A stretch of 64,000 nucleotides of DNA, from assembly GCF_036347055.1 (NCBI RefSeq), contig NZ_CP108882.1:5126501-5190500 (forward strand), read 5' to 3'. The notes beneath the pieces were generated by a model. That model searched no databases and was not told where the DNA came from. It worked only from the letters and a program-made list of their open reading frames with translations. Below, in pieces: positions 15,081-23,730 of the stretch. A program made the translations under genes and the position numbers. The stretch is from Streptomyces sp. NBC_00820. GTDB lineage: Bacteria > Actinomycetota > Actinomycetes > Streptomycetales > Streptomycetaceae. The first letter of the stretch is position 1. The number at the start of each line of letters is the position of its first letter.

Positions 15081-15971
15081 ATGACCGCTGTGCTGCTCGC
15101 CCTGCTGATGGGCCTCGGCGTCTGGGGCGCCTTCGCCGGTATCCGCATGTACCGCGCGGACGCGAAACTCCCCGGCGACCTGGCCATCGCCCTGGAGGTC
15201 GGAGCCACCCGCACCGGCGCCGTCGGCTCCGTGATCGACCGCATGGGCATGCGCTACGCCCCCGCGGTCCTGCGCCTCATGGGACCCCGCCTCGTCACCA
15301 AGTACCGCCGCAGGATCGACCTGGCGGGCAACCCCGGCGGCCTCACCATCGACCGCTACGCCGCCCGCCGCGCGGTCTACGGCGCCCTGGGCGGCGTCGG
15401 CTTCCTGGTCTTCCTGCTCCGCGGCCAGTGGTTCGTGGCCCTGCTCCTGCTGCTGTTCGGGGCGTTCTGGACGGAGGTCGGCATCTGGTCGGCCATCCGG
15501 CTCCGCAAGGACGTGATCGAACGGACCCTGCCGGACTTCCTCGACGTCCTCGCGGTCGTGGTCAGCGCCGGCCTCGGCTTCCGCCAGGCCCTCGACCGGG
15601 TGGCCTCCAGGTACGAGGGCCCCTGGGCCGACGAACTCCGCATCACCCTGCGCCAGATGGACCTCGGCATGAGCCGCCGCGAGGCCTTCGCCGAGCTGCG
15701 CCGCCGCAACGACTCCGAGCAGGTCGCCATGTTCGTCACGGCCCTGCAGCAGGGAGAGGAGCTGGGCGCGCCCATCGTGGACACCCTGGTCGCCCTCGCC
15801 AAGGACATGCGCCGCACGGACGCCCAGAACGCCCGCCGCAAGGCCGCCCGCGCGGTCCCCAAGGCCACGCTGATGATCACCACGTTCATGGTCCCGGCGA
15901 CCATGCTGCTGCTCGGCGCCGGCCTGCTGCTGGGGTCCGGGGTGGACTTCGGGTCGCTCACGGGGGAGTGA
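15081..15971 (+). CDS. tadC: TadC-type inner-membrane platform protein
   Basis: 296 residues, type II secretion F family. Transmembrane helices lie near 2-20, 98-140 and 265-290 (MITTFMVPATMLLLGAGLLL). The cytosolic domain carries LPDFLDVLAVVVSAGLGFRQ and LRQMDLGMSRREAFAELR. Partner of TadB. Its TGA (15969-15971) overlaps an in-frame GTG of the histidine-kinase gene, indicating translational coupling. Confidence 0.92.
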   Translation: MTAVLLALLMGLGVWGAFAGIRMYRADAKLPGDLAIALEVGATRTGAVGSVIDRMGMRYAPAVLRLMGPRLVTKYRRRIDLAGNPGGLTIDRYAARRAVYGALGGVGFLVFLLRGQWFVALLLLLFGAFWTEVGIWSAIRLRKDVIERTLPDFLDVLAVVVSAGLGFRQALDRVASRYEGPWADELRITLRQMDLGMSRREAFAELRRRNDSEQVAMFVTALQQGEELGAPIVDTLVALAKDMRRTDAQNARRKAARAVPKATLMITTFMVPATMLLLGAGLLLGSGVDFGSLTGE

Positions 15972-15979
15972 GCGGGGGC

Positions 15980-17473
15980 ATGACGGTGTGGGTGACAGAG
16001 CGAGGCAGACGCCTGGGGCGCCGGGCGGTCGGGCGCCGGCCGGCCGGGAGCCGGTCCGTCATGCGCTGGTCCGTCGTGCGCCGGTCCGTCGGACGACTGC
16101 TCTTCGGGAGACTGCCCCTGCGGGGTCGAGCGGGGGGTCGAGCGGGGGGCCGAGCTGGGGGCCGGGCGGAGGGCAGGGCGAGCCGGGAGGTGCCCGGGGA
16201 ACCGGTGCCGCTTCCCGAACCGACCGAGAAGATCCAGATCCGGGCCCTGCAGGCGATGTGCCGGCAGGTGTTCGGCTTCCGGCTGGCGATGATCGTCCTG
16301 GCAGCCCCGGCCGCCCTGCTCAACGCCGCCCCCGGCCTGGGCGCGCGCCTGGTCGGCGCGGCCGTCGTCGTCACCTTCATGGTGTCCTACGTCCTCTTCC
16401 GCGACTGGGAACGCTTCGGCCCGCTCCTCCTGCGCCACCCCAGCCTCCTCGCCGCCGACACCCTCTTCGGCTCCCTCCTCCTCGTCTCGGCCGGTCCGGA
16501 CACCACACTTGCCTACGTCAGCGTCTGCACGCCGCTGCTGGCCGGACTGGTCTACGGCTGGCGGGGAGCGGCCTGTTTCGCCTCCCTGCAGTCGCTCATC
16601 CTGCTCCTCGTCCACGCCACCCTGGAGGCCGACCGCCACGCGGCCGTGGCCGAGTCCCTCCTCCTGCCCGGCCTGTGCGTCATCGCCGGGGCCATGGGCT
16701 CCACCCTGCGCAACCTGATGCTCCGCTTCGGCGCCGCCACCCAGGCCCTGACGACGGTCCAGGCCCGCCTGGCGGCGACGGAGGCGGTCCACGCGGAACG
16801 GGCCCGCTTGGCCCGGGAGATGCACGACTCGGTGGCCAAGACGCTGCACGGCGTGGCCCTCGCGGCCGACGCCCTCGCGACGACGACCGCGGCTCCCGAT
16901 CCCGACCCGGCCCGCATCCGGCAACAGGCGGAACTGGTGTCCCGCTCGGCACGGAGGGCGGCGGCGGAGTCCCGCGAACTCCTGACGGACCTGCGCGGGG
17001 AGCAAGGGGAACGGGAGGGAGCGTCTGCGGGGGACCTCTGGCCGGCACTGCGCGCGCGGACGGCGGACGCGGCGAGCCGGTCGGGCCTCCCCACCGTCTG
17101 CAGGCGCACCGGAGAGGCCGCTCTTCCGCCCGTCCCCCCACCCCTGGCCCGCCACCTGCTGGCCATCACCGCAGAGGCCCTGGAGAACGTGCACCGGCAC
17201 GCGGACGCGGCACGCGTGGAAGTGACGGCGGGCGTCGAGGGCAACCAGCTCCGCCTCACGGTCTACGACGACGGCAGGGGCCTGCCCGCCGGCACGACCC
17301 TCGAACACCTCCGCGACCACGGCCACTTCGGCCTCCTCGGCATGGTCGAACGGGCCGCCGAGGCGGGGGCCCGGATCCGTATCGGCCGGGGTGAGCACGA
17401 ACGCGGCACCGAGGTCAGGGTGGAACTGCCGTTGCGCGCCCTCGCCCCGGACGCCCCGGCGCAGGACACCTGA
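15980..17473 (+). CDS. Membrane sensor histidine kinase (NarX/DesK-type) in Tad operon
   Basis: 497 residues from ATG 15980; GTG 15968, overlapping the tadC stop, is an in-frame alternative. A basic N-terminus with a GRAGGRAGGRA repeat is followed by about five transmembrane helices (about 90-240), then HisKA_3 dimerisation ARLAREMHDSVAKTLHGVAL with phospho-acceptor His at about 282. The HATPase domain has ENVHRHADAARVEV, DDGRGLPAG and GHFGLLGMVERA. It should phosphorylate the response regulator encoded 37 bases downstream. Its place inside the pilus operon implies control of pilus production, or control by it; this is inference. Confidence 0.92.
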   Translation: MTVWVTERGRRLGRRAVGRRPAGSRSVMRWSVVRRSVGRLLFGRLPLRGRAGGRAGGRAGGRAEGRASREVPGEPVPLPEPTEKIQIRALQAMCRQVFGFRLAMIVLAAPAALLNAAPGLGARLVGAAVVVTFMVSYVLFRDWERFGPLLLRHPSLLAADTLFGSLLLVSAGPDTTLAYVSVCTPLLAGLVYGWRGAACFASLQSLILLLVHATLEADRHAAVAESLLLPGLCVIAGAMGSTLRNLMLRFGAATQALTTVQARLAATEAVHAERARLAREMHDSVAKTLHGVALAADALATTTAAPDPDPARIRQQAELVSRSARRAAAESRELLTDLRGEQGEREGASAGDLWPALRARTADAASRSGLPTVCRRTGEAALPPVPPPLARHLLAITAEALENVHRHADAARVEVTAGVEGNQLRLTVYDDGRGLPAGTTLEHLRDHGHFGLLGMVERAAEAGARIRIGRGEHERGTEVRVELPLRALAPDAPAQDT

Positions 17474-17510
17474 CGGCCCGATGTTCCCCATCTCCGGGAG
17501 GAGGCACCCG

Positions 17511-18266
17511 ATGCGGCACCAGAACCCCCGGCAGGGCTTCCCGTCCAGCCCCGCCACGCCCCAGCTCCGCCTCGTGATCGCCGACGACAACCCCGTCGTC
17601 CGCGCGGGCCTCACCGCCCTCCTCGCCGACCGCGAGGACACCACGGTGGTGGCGGCGGTGGCGGACGGCCGGGAGGCCTACGAGGCGACGCTGCGGCACC
17701 GCCCCGACGTCGTCCTCCTCGACGTCCGCATGCCCGGCGTCGACGGAATCTCCGCATTGCCGCACCTGGTCCGGCTGGCCCCCGTCATGATGCTGACCTA
17801 CAGCCACGAGGCGGAGACCGTGCGGGAGGCGCTGCGACTGGGTGCGGGGGGCTATCTGGTGCACGGCGAGTTCACCGCCGAGCAGTTGGTACGGGCGGTA
17901 CGGGACGTCCGGGAGGGCCGGCCCCATGTGACACCGGGGGCGGCGAAGGCGTTGCTGGGCGCCCTGATGTCGAGTGCGACTGCACACTCCGGGGCGGAAA
18001 ACCCCGTTCCCGTAGGTAAATCTTCGACTCAATCGCTTTCACAGTTGCAATCCCCTGTGGGACAGTCGTTCCGGTCGCAGTTCCAACTGAGCATCAGGGA
18101 GGCGGAGATCATGGACCTCATCGCGTCCGGCCTGACCAACCAGCAGATCGCCGCCGCCTGTTTCATCAGCGAGAAGACCGTCAAGAACCACATCAACCGC
18201 ATCTTCGCCAAGCTCCACACCACGAACAGGTCCCAGGCGGCGGCGAAGTGGCTGGGGGTGGCCTGA
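17511..18266 (+). CDS. NarL/LuxR-family response regulator
   Basis: 251 residues from ATG 17511, chosen for GGGAGGAGG at 17496-17504; an upstream ATG at 17481 is weaker. The receiver domain has LVIADDNPVVRAGL and phospho-acceptor Asp in VVLLDVRMPGVDG (about Asp71). A Ser/Gln-rich linker (about 155-185) precedes a LuxR-type HTH (about 187-250): SIREAEIMDLIASGLTNQQI and ISEKTVKNHINRIFAKL. Cognate to the preceding kinase. The following gene is the major pilin, the likely target. Confidence 0.92.
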   Translation: MRHQNPRQGFPSSPATPQLRLVIADDNPVVRAGLTALLADREDTTVVAAVADGREAYEATLRHRPDVVLLDVRMPGVDGISALPHLVRLAPVMMLTYSHEAETVREALRLGAGGYLVHGEFTAEQLVRAVRDVREGRPHVTPGAAKALLGALMSSATAHSGAENPVPVGKSSTQSLSQLQSPVGQSFRSQFQLSIREAEIMDLIASGLTNQQIAAACFISEKTVKNHINRIFAKLHTTNRSQAAAKWLGVA

Positions 18267-18373
18267 GATGCGCGGGGAGAAATGGGTCCAGGGGTGGGCC
18301 CTGGGGCCCTGTGGGGGCCGGGATGTTCCGCCGTACGTTGTGCGGATCGAAGGCGAAGCTGGAGGGGAACACC

Positions 18374-18559
18374 GTGAGCGATCGAATGCTGAAACTGGTG
18401 GTCGCCGTGCAGCGACGCGGCAACGACAAGGGGCAGACCGCCGTCGAGTATTTGGGGATCATCGCGGTGGTGGTGGCGATCGTGCTGGCGATCACGGGTA
18501 CGGATATCGGTCATGCCGTCCTCGACAAGATCAAGGCCAAGATCGCCGAGATCACCTGA
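18374..18559 (+). CDS. flp: Flp-type major pilin
   Basis: 61 residues from GTG 18374 with GGAGGGG six bases upstream. The leader ends RRGNDKG; mature pilin starts QTAVEYLGIIAVVVAIVLAI with Glu at +5, the Flp/Fap signature, and a short C-terminus (HAVLDKIKAKIAEIT). It is processed by a prepilin peptidase that is not encoded in this window. The TGA stop (18557-18559) overlaps the apparent ATT start of the next gene. Confidence 0.92.
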   Translation: MSDRMLKLVVAVQRRGNDKGQTAVEYLGIIAVVVAIVLAITGTDIGHAVLDKIKAKIAEIT

Positions 18560-19155
18560 TTCATCCGAGCGCTTTCGGCGACCGAGGGCAGGCCTTCCCC
18601 ATCTACATCACGGTGGTGGCAGGCCTGCTCTTCCTTGCGTTGGCCTACTTGGCGGTGGGGCAGGCCTCCGTGAATCGCAGCGGCGCCCAGAGCGCAGCGG
18701 ATGCGGCGGCGCTGGCGGCGGCCCAGAACCGCCGAAACCAGATCACGGGGAAGTGGCTGGAGAGCCTGACGGACCCGACCAAGTGGCAGGACATCTTGGA
18801 CGGCAAGGCGGACTTCGCTCCCTCGTGCTGGCGGGCCGAGCAACTCGCGGCGGAGAACGACGCGGAAGTGCTTGCCTGTGACAATCCCGAGCCGTTGAAG
18901 TTCGTGGTCCAGGTCAGGACGAACAAGCCGTTGGGAGACTCCGTCGTCCCTGGGGTGAGTGACATCAAGTCGACCGAGTCCGCCACGGCTGTGATCCAAC
19001 AGCTCTGCGACTTCGACCCTCCCGCCGAGGCCGCCGACACCTCACCGTTGCCCAGTCTCACGTGCGACGACGGCAGGGTCTGGAAACTGGATCCGAAGGA
19101 TGAAGCCGGCCTTCCGTCGCCCGAGGACCTGTTCGATGTCCATCTGGCTGACTGA
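18559..19155 (+). CDS. TadE/TadG-like pseudopilin with apparent ATT start
   Basis: 198 residues. The sequence begins at PSAFGDRGQAFPIYITVVAGLLFLALAYLAV, a pseudopilin-type leader (G then Q) and membrane helix, followed by SGAQSAADAAALAAAQNR, typical of TadE/TadG Putative-Flp domains, and a 130-residue exported domain with four Cys. No ATG, GTG or TTG exists between the preceding in-frame non-coding stretch and the helix. The only well-placed codon is ATT at 18559-18561, in a TGATT junction where TGATG would be expected. A CTG at 18556 is the other option. Coding character is convincing; the start is unusual. Confidence 0.75.
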   Translation: MHPSAFGDRGQAFPIYITVVAGLLFLALAYLAVGQASVNRSGAQSAADAAALAAAQNRRNQITGKWLESLTDPTKWQDILDGKADFAPSCWRAEQLAAENDAEVLACDNPEPLKFVVQVRTNKPLGDSVVPGVSDIKSTESATAVIQQLCDFDPPAEAADTSPLPSLTCDDGRVWKLDPKDEAGLPSPEDLFDVHLAD

Positions 19156-19190
19156 CAAGCGAACGACAAGTGTGAAGGGAAGCAGGGGCG

Positions 19191-19772
19191 ATGAGTAATC
19201 GGTCCGTTGCGAGGGCTCGCAGGGGAATGGTCGCGGTCTGCATCGCGATCGGCCTGACGTGTGGTGTGGCCGGTTGCGGTGGAGGGGGCGGTGACGACAA
19301 GAAGCCGGAGGCCTCCGCGACGACTTCCAAGAGCGGCGGATCCGGACCGAGCCCGCAGGAGGGTCAGTCCGCAGATCCGCTGGCCGAACTGCACGGACCG
19401 AATGGCCTGCTCCTTCAGATCATGTCCGCCGATCGCGACGCGGGCGGCTTCGTCACCGTGAATGGCAATCTGAAGAACGACAGCGGGAAGACAGCGGTGA
19501 TCCCCTCCGACCTCAGTGGCAATGAGACCGAGATCAGCAAAAACGGTAGCTCGCTCGGTGGTGCCACGCTCGTCGACTCCAAGAGCAAGAAGCGCTACTA
19601 CGTCCTGCGCGACACGGATGGTCGGCCGCTCACCACGACGGGTATGCCGACTTTGGCGGCCGGCCAGTCATTGTCGGTGTTCATGCAGTTCCCCTCTCCT
19701 CCGACCACCACTTCAGAGGTCGATTTCCAGCTGCCCACCTTCCCCACCGCCCCCATCAAAATCTCCGGTTGA
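19191..19772 (+). CDS. Secreted lipoprotein of the Tad locus
   Basis: 193 residues. The signal peptide has a lipobox VAGC (Cys about 29) followed by a Gly/Asp/Lys and Ser-rich linker. The exported domain (about 65-193) is beta-rich: NGLLLQIMSADRDAGGFVTVNG, NDSGKTAVIPSDL, KRYYVLRDTDGRPL, ending FPTAPIKISG. This resembles DUF4352-like immunoglobulin-type lipoprotein domains. It starts 35 bases after the pseudopilin and is followed 7 bases later by the OmpA-like gene, so probably same operon. Confidence 0.8.
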   Translation: MSNRSVARARRGMVAVCIAIGLTCGVAGCGGGGGDDKKPEASATTSKSGGSGPSPQEGQSADPLAELHGPNGLLLQIMSADRDAGGFVTVNGNLKNDSGKTAVIPSDLSGNETEISKNGSSLGGATLVDSKSKKRYYVLRDTDGRPLTTTGMPTLAAGQSLSVFMQFPSPPTTTSEVDFQLPTFPTAPIKISG

Positions 19773-19779
19773 GGCCGAA

Positions 19780-20415
19780 GTGACCACCACACCCCGCCTC
19801 ACCCTCACCCTCACCCTCCCCCTCACCGCCGCAGCCCTCCTCGCGGCAGCCAACCTCACGCTGGCCCACGCTGACGACACCGACCCCAGCGAGCCCCCGG
19901 GCACGGCGCCCACCGCGGCCGCGCCGGTGAAAGTGGACCCCACCGACCCCGACCTCAAGCTCCCGGAAGGCGCCACCCTCGCGGAGCCGAAGGTGCTGGA
20001 CATCAAGTCGGTCGTGGAGGACCAGAGCGGGGACGAGCGCAGGGAGGACACGAACGCGGACGTCACCTTCGCCCTTCAGGCCGAGGTCCTCTTCGGCAAG
20101 GACAGCGCGAAGCTCGGCGGAGAGGCCAAGGCCCGCATCGCGACGATCGTCGAGGAGATCAAGAAGCAGCACGCGACCCAGGTCCGCGTCTTCGGCTTCA
20201 CGGACGACCTGGGCTCCTCGGCCCACGGCGACGTCCTGTCCAAGCAGCGCGCCAACGCCGTACAGGCCGTCCTGGACCAGGACCTCAACGACCCCGGCAT
20301 CACCTTCGAGGTACGCGGCTACGGCGAGCAGTACCCGATCGCGGACAACTCCTCGGAGGCGGGCCGGAAGAAGAACCGCAGGGTGGAGGTCTCCTTCCCG
20401 CGTTCGGGAGGCTGA
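19780..20415 (+). CDS. OmpA-family exported protein
   Basis: 211 residues from GTG 19780 (GAGG upstream). Signal peptide about 1-33 (LTLTLTLPLTAAALLAAANLT ends ALA-like AHA). Asp/Pro/Thr-rich linker, then an OmpA-like peptidoglycan-binding domain (about 85-208): LQAEVLFGKDSAKLGGEAK, VRVFGFTDDLGSS, LSKQRANAVQAVL and GYGEQYPIADNSSEAGRKKN. It likely anchors the pilus-associated lipoprotein layer to the wall. The arrangement lipoprotein plus OmpA protein recalls TadD/TadG-type accessory parts; last gene of the operon. Confidence 0.9.
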   Translation: MTTTPRLTLTLTLPLTAAALLAAANLTLAHADDTDPSEPPGTAPTAAAPVKVDPTDPDLKLPEGATLAEPKVLDIKSVVEDQSGDERREDTNADVTFALQAEVLFGKDSAKLGGEAKARIATIVEEIKKQHATQVRVFGFTDDLGSSAHGDVLSKQRANAVQAVLDQDLNDPGITFEVRGYGEQYPIADNSSEAGRKKNRRVEVSFPRSGG

Positions 20416-20438
20416 GGGGGACGCATACGGTGTGAGGC

Positions 20439-20924
20439 ATGCGATTCACCGACGGGCTCGACGTCGTCACTCCGAGCGGGATCCGGGAAGTCCTGGACGA
20501 GGCCTCCCGGCGCGGGTTCGCGCTGTACGTCCTCGACACGGACGGCAGGGCGGACCGCGAGTCCTTCTTCCACGCGGTCCGGGAGACGCTGCCGCTCGAT
20601 CCGCCGCTGACGAGTTCCCGCAGCTGGGACGCGCTGGCCGACTCCCTGTGGGAGGGGCTGCGTACGGAGACCTCGGGCTCTTCGCGGGTGGTCGTCGTGT
20701 GGCGGGACGTCGTGACACCGGACGGCGCGGCGGAGGAGGACTTCCGGACCGCTCTGGAAGTCCTCGGCGACGTCGCCGGATCACTGGCCGACCCCGGCAT
20801 CACCGGCGGCGCGCCGAAGCACGTGCCCGTCCGTGTCGCCGTCGGCCCGCGACACGGATCCACGGCCACGGCCACGGCCACGGCCGAGGACACCGGCGAC
20901 CGCGTCTACCCCCGGCCCGCCTGA
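20439..20924 (+). CDS. Barstar-family protein
   Basis: 161 residues. The core resembles barstar (RNase inhibitor) proteins: GFALYVLDTDGRADRESFFHAV, SSRSWDALADSLWEGL, then VVVVWRDVVTPDG. No barnase-like RNase lies nearby, so it is an orphan inhibitor or a regulator of a distant nuclease. The C-terminus has a short ATATATA stretch encoded by a hexanucleotide repeat (acggcc). It overlaps the 3' end of the convergent DUF192 gene by 19 bases. Confidence 0.8.
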   Translation: MRFTDGLDVVTPSGIREVLDEASRRGFALYVLDTDGRADRESFFHAVRETLPLDPPLTSSRSWDALADSLWEGLRTETSGSSRVVVVWRDVVTPDGAAEEDFRTALEVLGDVAGSLADPGITGGAPKHVPVRVAVGPRHGSTATATATAEDTGDRVYPRPA

Positions 20925-21292
20925 AGGGACTCGACGGCCAGCCGCACCCCCGCTGTCACTCCCCACCGCTCCATGGCCCCCGCCTCCGCCTCCAGCACGT
21001 GCCGGGAGCGCGGCCGGGGCAGGCCCAGGCGACCCGGCACCATCGTGCGCACCGCAATGACGGTGAGGCGGCGGTCGAGGTACGCCACGTCGATGGGGAA
21101 GCGCATCCGGAACGTGTGCACGCTGCCGGCCGGGGAGAGCAGCATCGCCCCCTCGATCGCGTCACGCCCCAGCAGCCCTCTGGTACGGGCGCGGTAGGAG
21201 GCCGCGATCTCCAGCGCAACGGTGACCACAGCCCCGTCACCGCCCCGCGGGATCACCAAGTTCCCCCGCCCGTCCCGCCATTGTCCGGTCAC
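20906..21292 (-). CDS. DUF192 family protein
   Basis: 128 residues from GTG 21290-21292, with GGAGG upstream; the longer open frame upstream is Arg-rich and non-coding. DUF192 core: ARTRGLLGRDAIEGAMLL, VHTFRMRFPIDVAYLDR, LTVIAVRTMVPGRLGLPRP and VLEAEAGAMERWGV. DUF192 proteins are small beta-barrels, often associated with the membrane or type II/IV secretion loci in actinobacteria. Function unproven. Confidence 0.88.
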   Translation of the reverse strand: MTGQWRDGRGNLVIPRGGDGAVVTVALEIAASYRARTRGLLGRDAIEGAMLLSPAGSVHTFRMRFPIDVAYLDRRLTVIAVRTMVPGRLGLPRPRSRHVLEAEAGAMERWGVTAGVRLAVESLQAGRG

Positions 21293-21390
21293 GGCCCCAC
21301 CTCCGCACCGACCGTACCCACCCGCGCGGCGGAGTCGGCCGCATCGTCGTCGCCGGGGCGTTGTCAGTGGCGGGTGCCACACTGCGAAGC

Positions 21391-21918
21391 ATGACCGACC
21401 GACGTGTGACGGACGAGCCGGACGGATACGGCGAGCGAGGCGGATACGACGCGCACGGCCATGTGCGCCTGCGGGAGGTGGCCGACGACGACCTTCTTCT
21501 CTTCCTCGCCTACGAGCACGACCCCGAAGCCCTGCGGCGTTCCGGATTCACGCCCCGGCCGCGCGAGGCCTTCCTCACGCACTGGCGGCAGCGGGTGCTC
21601 GGCGATCCCGACAGCCTGGTGCGGACGGTCACCGTCGGCGGGGAGACGGCCGGGAACGTCGTGTCCTGGACACAGGACGGGCGCCGCTTCGTCGGGTACT
21701 GGCTCGGGCGGCCGTACTGGGGCCGGGGCATCGGCACCCGGGCCCTCGCCCTCTTCCTGGACCTGGAGTCCGTACGGCCCCTGTACGCCGACCCCCGCTC
21801 CGCGAACACCGCCTCCGTCCGCCTGCTGGAGAGACACGGCTTCGCACGGGTCGGCACCGATGGGCACGGGGAGGACGAACACGTCCTCCTCGCGCTCGGA
21901 CGGCCCCCCGAGAGCTGA
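21391..21918 (+). CDS. GNAT-family N-acetyltransferase
   Basis: 175 residues from ATG 21391 (TTG 21361 is a longer in-frame option). GNAT fold: VRLREVADDDLLLFLAYEHD, VGGETAGNVVSWTQDGRRFVGYWLGRPYWGRGIGTRALALFL with the acetyl-CoA loop (RGIGTRA), then ADPRSANTASVRLLERHGF. Belongs to the RimJ/RimL-like group; substrate unknown. Monocistronic-looking. Confidence 0.88.
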   Translation: MTDRRVTDEPDGYGERGGYDAHGHVRLREVADDDLLLFLAYEHDPEALRRSGFTPRPREAFLTHWRQRVLGDPDSLVRTVTVGGETAGNVVSWTQDGRRFVGYWLGRPYWGRGIGTRALALFLDLESVRPLYADPRSANTASVRLLERHGFARVGTDGHGEDEHVLLALGRPPES

Positions 21919-21954
21919 CCGTCCGCCTCCCGACCGACGTGGTGTCCGGGTGGC

Positions 21955-22482
21955 TCAGTCGGTGGACGCGGACGTGGACGTAGGCGCGGGGTGGACGCCG
22001 GTCTCGCCGTCGAGGAGTTCGCGCACGATGTCCATGTGACCGGCGTGCCGGGCCGTTTCCGTGAGCATGTGGACCACGGTCCAGCGCAGGGAGACGGAGT
22101 GGTCCCGCCACGCCGGGCGGCCCACCGCGTCCAGGGGCAGTTCGGTGATGGTGCGGTCGGCGGCGGCGCGGGCGCGGCCGTAGAAGGCGAGGATCTGTTC
22201 CGTCGTCTCGTCGGGGGCGACGGTCATGTCCTCGCTCTTGTACGGGTCGAACCAGAGCGGTTCCGCCTCCCGGCCGAACGTCTCCACCAGCCAGCCGTAC
22301 TCCACCGAGGCCAGGTGCTTCACGAGGCCGAGCAGGCTGGTCCCGGTCGGGGTCATCGGGCGCCGCAGTTGTTCGTCGTCCAGTCCGTCCAGCTTCCACA
22401 GCACGGCGTCTCGGTGGCGGTTCATGCTCGCGAGGAGGGTTTTCTTCTCGTCGGCGCCGTAGCGGGCGTCAGGAGTCGTCAT
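21955..22482 (-). CDS. DinB family protein (DUF664), putative mycothiol-dependent enzyme
   Basis: 175 residues from ATG 22480-22482. DUF664 four-helix-bundle: RHRDAVLWKLDGLDDEQLRRPM, LLGLVKHLASVEYGWL, SLRWTVVHMLTETARHAGHMDIVRELLDG. The His residues in LVKHLASVEYGW and ETARHAGHMD form the metal-binding triad typical of the family. Related proteins transfer mycothiol to electrophiles. Divergent from the methyltransferase gene (43-base gap, shared promoter region). Confidence 0.88.
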   Translation of the reverse strand: MTTPDARYGADEKKTLLASMNRHRDAVLWKLDGLDDEQLRRPMTPTGTSLLGLVKHLASVEYGWLVETFGREAEPLWFDPYKSEDMTVAPDETTEQILAFYGRARAAADRTITELPLDAVGRPAWRDHSVSLRWTVVHMLTETARHAGHMDIVRELLDGETGVHPAPTSTSASTD

Positions 22483-22525
22483 GGGCACGGAAATTAGCAG
22501 GACGGTCTGACAACGCCCTGGGACC

Positions 22526-23320
22526 ATGACGCGTATGGCGGATGATCGTTCTTTCGAGGATCTCGTGGCCGAGGGTGCGGCGGTACCCACCGAGGGATGG
22601 GACTTCTCCTGGTTCGAGGGGCGGGCCAGCGAGGCGCGGCCCTCGTGGGGGTACGCGCGGTCGGCGGGGGAGCGGCTGGCCCGGGCCGAGGGCGCGCTCG
22701 ACATCCAGACCGGTGGCGGGGAGGTGTTCGACGTCTCCCTGGCCGCGGCCGCCCCGGAGCGCCCGAGGCTCATCGCCGCCACGGAGGGCTGGCCGCCGAA
22801 CGCGGCGAAGGCCACCCGGCTGCTGCGCCCGCGCGGTGTGGTGGTCGTCGAGGCACGGGACGACGCCCCGCTGCCCTTCGCCGACGAGGCGTTCGACCTG
22901 GTGCTCAGCCGGCACCCGGTGAGCCCGCGGTGGGCGGAGATCGCCCGGGTGCTGCGGCCGGGCGGCACGTACTTCGCCCAGCACGTCGGGCCGAGCAGCG
23001 TGTTCGAACTGGTCGAGTACTTCCTCGGCCCCCTGCCGGAGGACGTGCGGGCCGGCCGGCACCCCGACCGCGAGCGGGCCGGGGCGGAGGCGGCCGGCCT
23101 GGAGGTCGTGGACCTGCGGGCGGAGCGGCTGCGGATGGAGTTCCACGACATCGCCGCCGTCGTCCACTTCCTGCGCAAGGTGGTCTGGATGGTCCCCGGC
23201 TTCACCGTCGAGGCGTACGAGTCCCGGCTCCGTGCGCTGCACGGGCGGATCGAGAAGGAGGGCCCGTTCGTGGCGCACAGCGCCCGGCAACTCTTCGACG
23301 TCCGGAAGCCGACCCCCTGA
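22526..23320 (+). CDS. Class I SAM-dependent methyltransferase
   Basis: 264 residues. Methyltransferase core from about 60: ALDIQTGGGEVFDVSLAAA (motif I, nucleotide loop TGGGE), AATEGWPPNAAKATRLLRP, DDAPLPFADEAFDLVLSRHPV and EIARVLRPGGTYFAQHVGP. The C-terminal helical part is unassigned. Substrate unknown. ATG at 22526; a second ATG three codons later is possible. Confidence 0.88.
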   Translation: MTRMADDRSFEDLVAEGAAVPTEGWDFSWFEGRASEARPSWGYARSAGERLARAEGALDIQTGGGEVFDVSLAAAAPERPRLIAATEGWPPNAAKATRLLRPRGVVVVEARDDAPLPFADEAFDLVLSRHPVSPRWAEIARVLRPGGTYFAQHVGPSSVFELVEYFLGPLPEDVRAGRHPDRERAGAEAAGLEVVDLRAERLRMEFHDIAAVVHFLRKVVWMVPGFTVEAYESRLRALHGRIEKEGPFVAHSARQLFDVRKPTP

Positions 23321-23730
23321 CGAATGGGGCGGACGGGGCCGAATCGAAGCCGGGTTCACCCGCGGTTTCCCTTTCGGTTCTCGCTTTGTCGTCCACCGCG
23401 GCTCACTTCTGCCCCACGCGCCGCACAAGTTCGGACCGGCGTAATTCGCGTGGGCAAAGAAACAGGGGTGGTGTCGCGCGGTGCGGGGGGCCGCGCGCTG
23501 CCGTGACGTCCGGGAATCCGGGAGCGGAACCGTCAAGTCACCGTTCGCCGGCGGGGTCGCCCGTCGGAGGGACGCCGGACGACTCGCCGATGGGTCACCA
23601 GGACGGCTCAAATCCTCTTGATCGCCTCGCATCTGGCCGAATCTCCTGGGATTCCGCTGTGAACCGGCCATGAAGCACCCCGGAATCCTGCGCTCCAGCC
23701 CACCGGGGCGTCGTCGGGCGACTCCGCAGA
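23321..23730. other. Long intergenic region upstream of the small RNA
   Basis: About 410 bases with no supported protein gene; open frames here look like composition artefacts. The segment 23360-23480 is less GC-biased. It may carry the promoter of the downstream small RNA, but I could not pick a reliable -10/-35 pair. Confidence 0.4.
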
